A stretch of 60,419 nucleotides of DNA from Alphaproteobacteria bacterium (GTDB lineage Bacteria; Pseudomonadota; Alphaproteobacteria; Rhizobiales; Xanthobacteraceae), in NCBI GenBank assembly GCA_005884685.1, contig VBAH01000001.1, positions 1 to 60,419 on the forward strand. The letters are read 5' to 3'. The notes beneath the pieces are model-generated. The model was given only the letters and a program-made list of their open reading frames with translations. It had not been told where the DNA came from and made no database searches. Each line of letters begins with the position of its first letter. Within the stretch, counting starts at the first letter, position 1. This document shows, in pieces, positions 53,221 to 60,419 of this stretch. The position numbers and the translations under genes were made by a program.

Positions 53221-55221
53221 TCAGCGCCCCACCGTCGCCTCGACCTCAAAGCGCGCCAGCGCCGCGACCGGGCCGGTCTTGAGCTCGTCAAGCAGCTGGA
53301 TCATCCCGACCTTGCCTTTCGGCGTCAGCTTGATGGTCAGCGTGCCGCGCGGGTTCTCGACGAAACGCGTCAGCGCGCCCGCGATCACCATCACGTCTGG
53401 ATTGACCGCTGCCATTTTCATGGCGTTGTCGCGGATGTTGTCGATGATCGCCTGACGGGCCGCCTCGCGCGAGATGCTCTGCTGGCGCGCCTGTTGGGCG
53501 ACCGCAAGCTCGATGCCGCCGGTATCGCGCACCGTGATCTCGATCGGCCCGGCCTCGATCTGCGCCGCCATGATGGCGGCTTGCAGCGGGTTCAGGGAAA
53601 ACGCCTCGCGCGCAACGTTGGCAAGCGACAGCCGCGCCGTGGCGGAAAGCACGTTGCCGATCTCCAGTGAGGCGGGCTCCAGCGCAAACGAGCGCGCGCC
53701 CTCGCTCCATGCCGCGCCGAGGTCGAGGTTCATGCTCGCGCGGTCCATACCGGAAAGCGCCATCATCCTGAACGGGTCCGGATCGCTCGCATCGACCGGT
53801 CCGGACATCTTTATGGTGACCTGCGCCCTGGTCGGGATCGGCCCGACGAACTGGCCCCACGAGATGTTCAGCGTGACGATGTTGACGGGCTTGTTGGTGT
53901 TCTTGTAGGGCGCGACCAGATTGGCGATCTCGGTGCCCTCGAGCAGCTGCAGCAGCGCGGTGAGCTGCTCCGCGGTTGGCTTCTGCCCGGGCTGCGCGAG
54001 CTGCGCGGAGCTGCGCATCAGGTTCGCCATGTCGATACCCTTCAGCGCAAAACGGCCGATCTTGACCGGACCCTGCGGCGCTTTCGCCTCGAGGCCCTCC
54101 AGAGCAAGTTCCGCGATCTTGCCGTTTTCCAGCTGCGCGAGGCGGATCGCGCCGATTGCGAAGGGGCCCTGAGGAGTATCCATCGACAGGCCGTGCAGTT
54201 CGGCGTTGCCGATCCGGATGCCCTCGTAAATGCCCGCGGCCTTGCCGAGCAGATCACGGGTTTGCTCCGTCGTCGGTGTCGTGCCGGGCGGCGGCGCGGC
54301 CGCGACGATGGCCATGAGTTGCGAATATTGCAGGCGGGACGGGCGCAGCCCGACATCGTCGACGGTGATGCCGTCGATCCGCATCTTCATGCCTTGCTGA
54401 AACGAGGCGGTGTACGGACCGACGGTCAATTGACGGTAAGCACGGTAATAGTTGTCGTCGTTCGCGCGCGCCGGATCGAGCAGCGCGCGGGTCGCGGCGG
54501 CATCGAAGTCATAGGCGGCAATGTTGGCGACCTCGCCGGTGAGGGTTTCGCTCTTTCCCGCGGCCGTCATCGCAGCGGTGAACGTCACCCGGTCAACGGT
54601 GGCCGCGGCGATCTTGTTGTTCTTGATGTCGCGCAACGCGACGCCCGAATAGCTGTAGTCGCCGGTTCCCGCTGCCGGAGATCCTGCGGATGAGAATTTC
54701 ACCGCGACCGTGGGCGCGACCACCGACTTCGCCGACACCACCGCAAAGTGATCCAGCGCGAAGCGGTAGATGTCGGCGGCGGCAGTTCCCTCAAGCGGCC
54801 GCAGCGGGCCGCCCGGTCCCGCGTAGTCAGCAATTTCGATGCGCGGTGCCTGATAGGTGAACTGCAGACCCGTCTGTTGCCCGAATGCGCCTGTGACCTC
54901 CACATTCGACGCGTCGATCCGGCTGGCAGCAAAGCGCCCGGCAGTTTCCTGGCTCGCGCCAGTGGCGACAACGCGGCCGATCTTCACGCTGACCGGAGGC
55001 TGAGCGGTGAATTCGCCGGCGATGTCCGCGATCGTGACAGTGCGGGTCCAGAGCTCGAACGTGATCTTGCCGTGGCTGGCCTTGGCGCCGCTCGCCCGCA
55101 CATTGGCGAACGCCGTTTCGATGTCGTCGGTGATCCGCTGCCGGAGATAGAACTCGAAGCCGAAATAGCCGCCGACCGTGATCACAACAGCTGCGAGCAC
55201 GCTGGCGAACATCTTGACCAT
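53221..55221 (-). CDS. Large membrane-anchored protein of unknown function
   Basis: Encodes 666 residues. One N-terminal helix (FASVLAAVVITVGGYFGFEF) anchors a long periplasmic region. That region is rich in alternating hydrophobic/polar strands and small residues (EGLEAKAPQGPVKIGRFALK, LTIKLTPKGKVGMIQLLDEL), reminiscent of AsmA-like or bridge-type beta-rich proteins. I cannot confirm either family. No catalytic motif is seen. It is divergent from the malic enzyme and directly follows the insertion region, so its promoter side is not disturbed by the foreign gene. Confidence 0.82.
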   Translation of the reverse strand: MVKMFASVLAAVVITVGGYFGFEFYLRQRITDDIETAFANVRASGAKASHGKITFELWTRTVTIADIAGEFTAQPPVSVKIGRVVATGASQETAGRFAASRIDASNVEVTGAFGQQTGLQFTYQAPRIEIADYAGPGGPLRPLEGTAAADIYRFALDHFAVVSAKSVVAPTVAVKFSSAGSPAAGTGDYSYSGVALRDIKNNKIAAATVDRVTFTAAMTAAGKSETLTGEVANIAAYDFDAAATRALLDPARANDDNYYRAYRQLTVGPYTASFQQGMKMRIDGITVDDVGLRPSRLQYSQLMAIVAAAPPPGTTPTTEQTRDLLGKAAGIYEGIRIGNAELHGLSMDTPQGPFAIGAIRLAQLENGKIAELALEGLEAKAPQGPVKIGRFALKGIDMANLMRSSAQLAQPGQKPTAEQLTALLQLLEGTEIANLVAPYKNTNKPVNIVTLNISWGQFVGPIPTRAQVTIKMSGPVDASDPDPFRMMALSGMDRASMNLDLGAAWSEGARSFALEPASLEIGNVLSATARLSLANVAREAFSLNPLQAAIMAAQIEAGPIEITVRDTGGIELAVAQQARQQSISREAARQAIIDNIRDNAMKMAAVNPDVMVIAGALTRFVENPRGTLTIKLTPKGKVGMIQLLDELKTGPVAALARFEVEATVGR

Positions 55222-55297
55222 CGACGGCTCCCCTTCGCCCGATTGTCCGGCGGCGCAAATGCCATATTGTCGGTCTGGATTGGACCGGAGTGTGGCA

Positions 55298-57607
55298 ATG
55301 GCCTCGACAATATCCGATGACTTGCGCGCCAGCGCGCTCGTTTATCACCGTACGCCGAAGCCGGGAAAGCTGGAGATTCAGCCGACCAAGCCGCTCGGCA
55401 ACCAGCGCGATCTCGCACTCGCCTATTCGCCGGGCGTGGCGGCGGCCTGCGAGGCGATCGTGGCGGACCCCGGTCAAGCCGCCGAGTTGACCGCGCGCGC
55501 CAACCTCGTCGCGGTGGTCTCGAACGGCACCGCAGTGCTCGGCCTCGGCAATATCGGCCCCTTGGCCGGCAAGCCGGTGATGGAAGGAAAGGCGGTCCTG
55601 TTCAAGAAGTTCGCAGGCATCGATGTGTTCGACATCGAGATCGACGCCCATGACGTCGATCATGTGGTCTCCGTGGTGTCGGCGCTGGAACCCACGTTCG
55701 GCGGCATCAATCTGGAGGACTTCAAGGCGCCCGAGTGCTTCGACATCGAGGACAAGCTCAAGGAGCGAATGAAGATCCCGGTGTTCCATGACGACCAGCA
55801 TGGCACGGCCATCATCGTCGGCGCGGCGATCAAGAACGCGCTGTACCTTACCGGCAAGAACATCAACGACGTTAAGATCGTCGCATCCGGGGCCGGCGCG
55901 GCCGCCCTGGCATGCCTCAATCTGATCGTCTCGCTCGGCGCGAAGCGCGAGAACATCTGGGTCACCGACATCGAGGGGGTCGTCTATGAGGGCCGGCCGA
56001 CTTTGATGGATCGCTGGAAGTCGGTGTACGCGCAGAAGACCGACAAGCGCACGCTCGCCGACGTGATCGACGGCGCCGACATCTTCCTCGGCCTCTCCGC
56101 GCCTGGCGTGCTCAAGCCCGGCATGGTGGCGGGCATGGCACCGCAGCCGCTGATCATGGCGCTCGCCAATCCGACGCCCGAAATCACGCCCGAAGAGGCG
56201 GTCATGGTTCGGCCCGACGCCATCATCTGCACCGGGCGCTCGGACTATCCGAACCAGGTCAACAACGTGCTGTGCTTTCCCTACATTTTTCGCGGCGCGC
56301 TCGATGTCAGCGCCACCACGATCAACGAGGAGATGAAGCTCGCCGCGGTCGAGGCGATCGCGGCGCTTGCGCGCGAGGCCCCCTCCGAGGTGGCGGCGAA
56401 GGCCTACGGTGGCGAGTTCCGCACCTTTGGGGCCGGTTCGCTCATTCCGAATCCGTTCGATCCGCGGCTGATCCTGCGCATCGCGCCGGCGGTCGCCAAA
56501 GCCGCGATCGCGTCCGGCGTCGCGGCCCGGCCGATCACCGATTTCACGACCTACGAGGAGCGACTCAACCGATTCGTATTCCGCTCCGGCTTCATCATGA
56601 AGCCGGTGTTTGCGCAGGCCAAGCAACAGATGAAGCGCGTCATCTACGCCGAGGGCGAGGACGAGCGCATCCTTCACGCAACCCAGATCGTGGTGGAGGA
56701 GGGGCTTGCCCGTCCCATCCTGATCGGCCGCCCGGCGATCGTGGAGGCGCGGCTCGCGCGCTACGGGCTTGCTATCCGGCCGGATCGCGATTTCGAGCTG
56801 ATCAACCCGGAGGACGATCCGCGCTACCGCGACTTCGTCCGGACACTGGCCGAGGTGGGGGGACGCAAGGGCATTACGCCTGACGCCGCGCGGACGCTCG
56901 TCCGCACCAATGCCACGGTCATTGCGGCGCTCGCCGTCAGGCTGGGCCTTGCCGACGCTCTCATATGCGGCGTGGAAGGCCGTTACATGGGCCATCTCGC
57001 CCACATCCGCGACATTCTTGGGCGTGCGCCGGGTGCCGGGATTTTCGCGGCACTGACAACGGTCATTACCGCCAAGGGGGTCTATTTTCTCGCCGACACT
57101 CACATCAATGCCGATCCCAGCGCCCAGGAGATCGCCGAGATGGCGATGCTCGCCGCCGCCCATGTGCGCCGCTTTGGTATCGAGCCGAAGATCGCGCTCC
57201 TGTCGCGTTCGGATTTCGGCAGCTACGAGTGCGAGGGCGCGCACAAAATGCGCGAGGCGCTCGACATCATCCTCGCCCATGCGCCGGGCCTCGAGGTGGA
57301 CGGCGAGATGAACGGCGAATCCGCGTTGGTTCCGGCGTTCCGCCAGCGCGTCTATCCGCACTCGCGCCTGACTGGTGAGGCGAATGTGCTGATCATGCCG
57401 AATATCGATGCCGCCAACATCGCCTATCAGATGATCAAGGTGCTGGCCGACGCGTTGCCGGTCGGGCCGATTCTCATCGGCGCTGCGCGCCCGGCGCATA
57501 TTCTGACGCCGTCGGTGACCGCGCGCGGCATCGTGAACATGACGGCGGTCGCGGCCGTCGAGGCACAGCAGGCTGCGGAAAGCCAACTGCCGCTGGGTTT
57601 TGTCTAA
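55298..57607 (+). CDS. maeB: NADP-dependent malic enzyme with phosphotransacetylase-like C-terminus
   Basis: Encodes 769 residues. Oxidative decarboxylation of malate to pyruvate. Malic domain ([51 protein letters not shown]), NAD(P)-binding domain ([21 protein letters not shown]), then from about residue 440 a phosphotransacetylase-like domain ([25 protein letters not shown]-like [16 protein letters not shown]) thought to be regulatory. The long form is typical of alphaproteobacterial MaeB/Dme-type enzymes; NADP preference is inferred. ATG 55298 has CGGAG seven bases upstream. Confidence 0.93.
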   Translation: MASTISDDLRASALVYHRTPKPGKLEIQPTKPLGNQRDLALAYSPGVAAACEAIVADPGQAAELTARANLVAVVSNGTAVLGLGNIGPLAGKPVMEGKAVLFKKFAGIDVFDIEIDAHDVDHVVSVVSALEPTFGGINLEDFKAPECFDIEDKLKERMKIPVFHDDQHGTAIIVGAAIKNALYLTGKNINDVKIVASGAGAAALACLNLIVSLGAKRENIWVTDIEGVVYEGRPTLMDRWKSVYAQKTDKRTLADVIDGADIFLGLSAPGVLKPGMVAGMAPQPLIMALANPTPEITPEEAVMVRPDAIICTGRSDYPNQVNNVLCFPYIFRGALDVSATTINEEMKLAAVEAIAALAREAPSEVAAKAYGGEFRTFGAGSLIPNPFDPRLILRIAPAVAKAAIASGVAARPITDFTTYEERLNRFVFRSGFIMKPVFAQAKQQMKRVIYAEGEDERILHATQIVVEEGLARPILIGRPAIVEARLARYGLAIRPDRDFELINPEDDPRYRDFVRTLAEVGGRKGITPDAARTLVRTNATVIAALAVRLGLADALICGVEGRYMGHLAHIRDILGRAPGAGIFAALTTVITAKGVYFLADTHINADPSAQEIAEMAMLAAAHVRRFGIEPKIALLSRSDFGSYECEGAHKMREALDIILAHAPGLEVDGEMNGESALVPAFRQRVYPHSRLTGEANVLIMPNIDAANIAYQMIKVLADALPVGPILIGAARPAHILTPSVTARGIVNMTAVAAVEAQQAAESQLPLGFV

Positions 57608-57807
57608 GTCTGGTCGCGCCGCATTTGAGGCGACCGGCGTATCGCGCGGGCAGCCAAGAATCTTCTTGATCACGCGGGAAACTGACCTTATTTGGGGGTC
57701 TTGCCGCTGGTGATCAGTCCAAACCGGACAGGGTCGGGCGGCTTTCGCTTTCCGTGGCGCCGGCTCGCCGGCATCTCGGGTTCTTTTTCCTGGTTGGGGA
57801 GGACGGC

Positions 57808-58284
57808 ATGCGCCAGCACGCCCTCTTGCGATCGGACAAGGGCTTGGGGATCCCAGGTACCGCCCGAAAGAAAAACGAGCCGGCTTCCGTTTCGGCTATC
57901 GTGGACGACCGCAAGGACCACTTCGTGGTCCGCAACGGCGTGCGCTGCGCCGGCGTGCATCTGATTGTCGATCTTTACGACGCCAAGCACCTCGACGACA
58001 TCGATCACATCGACGAGGCGCTGCGCCGCTGCGTCGCCGCGGCGGGCGCGACCCTCTTGCACATCCACCTGCATCATTTCGAGCCGAACGGCGGGGTGTC
58101 GGGCGTCGCGGTGCTGGCCGAAAGCCACATCTCGATCCACACATGGCCGGAAGCGCATTACGCGGCGATCGATATCTTCATGTGCGGCCGCGCCAATCCG
58201 GACGCGTGCGTGCCGGTGCTGCGCGAGGCGTTCAAGCCGAAGCGTGTCGCGGTCGGCGAGCACCTGCGCGGGCAGGGGGCGTAG
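57808..58284 (+). CDS. speH: S-adenosylmethionine decarboxylase proenzyme
   Basis: Encodes 158 residues. The pyruvoyl enzyme forms decarboxylated SAM for spermidine synthesis. Self-cleavage occurs at E105/S106 in AESHISIHTWPE, which creates the pyruvoyl group; H111 and C126 (FMCG) are the other active-site residues. Class 1B enzymes are near 120-130 residues; here about 45 polar residues precede the core (VRCAGVHLIVDLYD). GGGGAGGA before ATG 57808 decides the start; an in-frame ATG at 57754 lacks such a site. speE follows after a repeat. Confidence 0.92.
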   Translation: MRQHALLRSDKGLGIPGTARKKNEPASVSAIVDDRKDHFVVRNGVRCAGVHLIVDLYDAKHLDDIDHIDEALRRCVAAAGATLLHIHLHHFEPNGGVSGVAVLAESHISIHTWPEAHYAAIDIFMCGRANPDACVPVLREAFKPKRVAVGEHLRGQGA

Positions 58285-58310
58285 CTCAGTCTCGTCACCG
58301 CATGTAAGAT

Positions 58311-58417
58311 GTCATCCCGGCCGAGCACAGCGAGAGCCGGGACCCACCTGTCTGCGCATACCGAAAAGCTGTGATTCATGGATCCCGGATCGGTCCTTCG
58401 GACCGTCCGGGAATGAC
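58311..58417. repeat. GTCAT...ATGAC palindromic repeat, copy 7
   Basis: Begins GTCATCCCGGCCGAGCACAG and ends GACCGTCCGGGAATGAC. It lies between speH and speE in the same direction. Confidence 0.85.
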
Positions 58418-58433
58418 AGGCGCGAGAATCTTC

Positions 58434-59312
58434 ATGCCCGAGAAACGCTGGCTCCCCGAAACCCTGTTCGAGGATCTCGGCTTCCGCATGACCTACGCGG
58501 TCGAGAAGGTCCTCTACGAGCAGCAGACTGCGCACCAGCATCTCGTGCTGTTCGAGCACAAGCATTTCGGCAAGATGCTGATGCTCGATGGTGCCACGCA
58601 GGTCACCACGCGCGACGAGTTCATCTACCACGAGATGATGACCCACGTGCCGATTCTCGCGCACGGCAAGGCACGCAATGTGCTGATCGTCGGCGGCGGC
58701 GACTGCGGTATCGCCGAAGAGGTGCTCAAGCACAAGGCGCTGAAAAGTGTCGTGCAGGTGGAAATCGACGCATCAGTGATCGAGTTTTCCAAAGAGCATT
58801 TCCCCGAGTTCACCAAGCCGGTGTTCCGCGACAAGCGCTTCGAGAGCGTGATCGCCGACGGTATGAAATACGTCGCGACCACAAGCCGCCGCTTCGACGT
58901 CATCATCGTGGACTCGACCGACCCGCAAGGACCGGGGGCCGTGCTGTTCACCAAGGAATTCTACGCGGCATGCAAACGCTGCATGGCGCCGGGCGGCGTG
59001 ATGGTGACGCAGAACGGCGTGCCGTTCATGCAACCCGACGAACTGATCTCATCAGTCGGCATGTTCAAGCCGCTGTTCGCCGATGCCGCCTGCTATGTCG
59101 CGGCGATCCCGACGTATGTCGGGGGCCACATGGCGATGGGCTGGGCCTCGAAGGACCAGACGCTGCGCCGGCATCCGGCGCGCACGATCGCTGCGCGCTA
59201 CCAAAAGGCCGGCAGCTTCAGGACAAAATACTGGACGCCAGAAGTGCATGTCGCCGCCTTCGCACTGCCGCGGTTCATTGCGGAACACGTGCAGCGTGCG
59301 AAGAAAAAGTAG
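58434..59312 (+). CDS. speE: Spermidine synthase (polyamine aminopropyltransferase)
   Basis: Encodes 292 residues. It transfers the aminopropyl group from decarboxylated SAM to putrescine. Motifs: HFGKMLMLDGATQVTTRDEF, YHEMMTHVP, the nucleotide loop IVGGGDCG (85-92; usually GGGDGG, here with Cys), and the catalytic D160 in VIIVDSTDPQGPG. ATG 58434 was chosen because it starts the conserved WLPETLFEDLGF region; the longer frame reads repeat DNA. Works directly with SpeH upstream. Confidence 0.93.
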   Translation: MPEKRWLPETLFEDLGFRMTYAVEKVLYEQQTAHQHLVLFEHKHFGKMLMLDGATQVTTRDEFIYHEMMTHVPILAHGKARNVLIVGGGDCGIAEEVLKHKALKSVVQVEIDASVIEFSKEHFPEFTKPVFRDKRFESVIADGMKYVATTSRRFDVIIVDSTDPQGPGAVLFTKEFYAACKRCMAPGGVMVTQNGVPFMQPDELISSVGMFKPLFADAACYVAAIPTYVGGHMAMGWASKDQTLRRHPARTIAARYQKAGSFRTKYWTPEVHVAAFALPRFIAEHVQRAKKK

Positions 59313-59329
59313 CAGCTCTGAGCGCGGCC

Positions 59330-60223
59330 TCACGCCGCTTCGCGAAACGCCTCCTCAGCCGCCAGCACGTCGGCGCGGGTCGGCAGGGAATGCTCGATGC
59401 CGAGATAGCGCACCGAATGTGCCGAGGCCGCGCGCGCGAAGCGGAAGTGTGCCTCCCAGGGTTTCTCGGGGGCGTGCAGATACGAGAACATGTACGCGCC
59501 GTGGAAAATGTCGCCCGCGCCGTTGGTGTCGATCACCTCGCTGGCGGGGACAGCGAGCGCCGGCATGTGGCGTACGTTGCCGCGCTCGTCGTACCAGATG
59601 AGCCCCTTCGCGCCGAGCGTGACGCCGCCGATGCGGCAGCCTTTGTCCTTGAGCAGCGCGCAGAGGGCCTGCGGGCTCAACTTGAGCTGCTCGCATAGCC
59701 GCTCCGAGCAGATCGCGACGTCGATATAAGCGAGCAGCTCCAGCGTATTCGAGCGCATGCCACCGCCGTCGAGCGAGGTCAGGATGCCGCTCTCGCGGCA
59801 AAACCGGGCGTATTGGATCGCGGCGTCCGCCTGATGCCCATCGAGGTGCAGCGCGCGGCAGCCGGTAAGGTCGAGCGGCGGAACGGGATGCAGGTAGTGA
59901 TCGTCGCGGCAGCGGATGATCGCGCGCATGCCGTGGTTCGGCATCACGAACGAGAGCGAGGATTCCTTCACTTTGCGGCCGTGCACCGAGATCTGATACT
60001 TCGCCGCCATGTCGAGGAACATGCGCGCGAGCCAGTCGTCGGCAAGCGAGGTCATCAGTTCCGGCACGATGCCGAGCTTGGCACAGCAAAACGCAGCCGA
60101 CACCGCATTGCCGCCGAAGCTCACCGCGTAATCCTCGGCGACAACCTTCTCGTCGCCGGTGGGGATGCGGTCCGTCACAAACGTAACGTCGATGTAGGTC
60201 TGGCCGATGAAAAGCGCTTCCAT
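59330..60223 (-). CDS. PfkB-family carbohydrate kinase
   Basis: Encodes 297 residues. Ribokinase/PfkB fold: substrate end MEALFIGQTYIDVTFVTDRI, the GGNAVSAAFCCAKLG motif, and the catalytic base in VIDTNGAGDIFHGAYMF. PfkB members phosphorylate sugars or nucleosides; the substrate cannot be set from this sequence. It converges on speE with a 17-base gap. Its promoter lies in the last 196 bases of the window, where I see no gene and no defined element. Confidence 0.9.
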   Translation of the reverse strand: MEALFIGQTYIDVTFVTDRIPTGDEKVVAEDYAVSFGGNAVSAAFCCAKLGIVPELMTSLADDWLARMFLDMAAKYQISVHGRKVKESSLSFVMPNHGMRAIIRCRDDHYLHPVPPLDLTGCRALHLDGHQADAAIQYARFCRESGILTSLDGGGMRSNTLELLAYIDVAICSERLCEQLKLSPQALCALLKDKGCRIGGVTLGAKGLIWYDERGNVRHMPALAVPASEVIDTNGAGDIFHGAYMFSYLHAPEKPWEAHFRFARAASAHSVRYLGIEHSLPTRADVLAAEEAFREAA

Positions 60224-60419
60224 GCCGAGGTTCCGCAGGCTTCTGTTCTGGGCAGCTGGTCCGTCAACACCTTGTTAACCAGCGGCGGCGTGCTTCGCCC
60301 ACCTTTGTGTCAGAAAAATATTCTCTCGTAATCCGCCCTTAACGCCGCTGGGCAACCTTGTCACGCGCGGTGGACCCGCGAACGGTGCGCCTGACCGCAT
60401 TGCGCCGGGCTGCTGTTAA

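Noticed and set aside
54827-57673. 948-codon open frame on the minus strand
   Set aside because: It is antisense to the malic enzyme, whose motifs are complete. High GC leaves long antisense frames open; this one is rich in Arg/His/Asp with no recognisable domain.
57608-57807. Possible riboswitch in the speH leader (GATCAC and GTGATC arms)
   Set aside because: I could not fold it to any riboswitch consensus I know; the arms are short and the spacing is not diagnostic.
60224-60419. Possible CtrA site (TTAACC) or start of another gene at the window end
   Set aside because: Only single half-sites are seen, without the TTAA-N7-TTAA spacing, and no open frame with a plausible product reaches the end.

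Overview
The window reads as a contiguous, high-GC, gene-dense chromosomal segment of an alphaproteobacterium of the order Hyphomicrobiales (Rhizobiales), most like the Bradyrhizobium / Rhodopseudomonas / Pseudolabrys side of the order. This placement is by inference. It rests on the gene order lepB-rnc-era-recO-parC and glyA-nrdR-ribD-ribE-ribH-nusB-thiL, an aspartate-rich (Mg-type) HemB, an LdtR/L,D-transpeptidase pair, a K+-independent H+-pyrophosphatase, Bpt (aspartate/glutamate leucyltransferase) and the general codon style. I see no rRNA, tRNA, CRISPR array, transposase or integrase.

Layout. 1-7 kb: the end of lepB, then rnc, era, a secreted unknown, recO, two small Gly/Trp/Arg-rich secreted proteins and parC. 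7-16 kb: a large VCBS-repeat adhesin-like protein, an Nramp Mn/Fe transporter with a likely metal-responsive operator, bpt, an RDD membrane protein, a LivH-type permease carrying an unusual extracytoplasmic N-terminal domain, and threonine ammonia-lyase. 16-26.5 kb: hemB, a six-cysteine orphan gene bracketed by repeats, a Rieske-FAD reductase, an SbmA/BacA-like ABC exporter, and a valine-degradation set (isobutyryl-CoA dehydrogenase, 3-hydroxyisobutyryl-CoA hydrolase, 3-hydroxyisobutyrate dehydrogenase). 26.8-33 kb: LdtR plus L,D-transpeptidase (envelope), then a tight catabolic-looking operon (DMT transporter, two paralogous amidohydrolases, Rieske ferredoxin, small protein). 33-44 kb: glyA, nrdR, riboflavin genes, nusB, thiL, with a minus-strand protease/KTSC pair interrupting the series, then an MFS permease and hppA. 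44-50 kb: an orphan TctC binding protein, rnd, a ThDP enzyme and aspS. 53-60 kb: a large membrane-anchored unknown, the NADP-type malic enzyme with a phosphotransacetylase-like tail, speH-speE (spermidine) and a PfkB kinase.

The most striking region is 49.7-53.2 kb. An AT-rich gene of clearly foreign style encodes an 894-residue protein with an Mrr-like PD-(D/E)xK nuclease domain, a NACHT STAND NTPase and a C-terminal beta-helix-like sensor. This is the architecture of a single-gene antiphage defence system. It is bracketed by two copies of the 3' end of aspS (49741-49861 intact in the gene, 52938-53058 orphaned; 113/121 identical by my hand alignment, nearly all differences silent), each followed by the same type of palindromic repeat. 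This suggests that the defence gene entered at the aspS 3' end and rebuilt the gene's terminus, without a visible integrase.

The intergenic spaces are also peppered with palindromic elements of about 35-145 bp. One family begins GTCAT and ends ATGAC (seven copies), one is built on GTAGCCCGG...CCGGGCTAC, and one on GTAGGG(C/T)GGATTAGCG. Several sit inside what would otherwise be continuous operons (ribD/ribE, nusB/thiL, glyA/nrdR, speH/speE).
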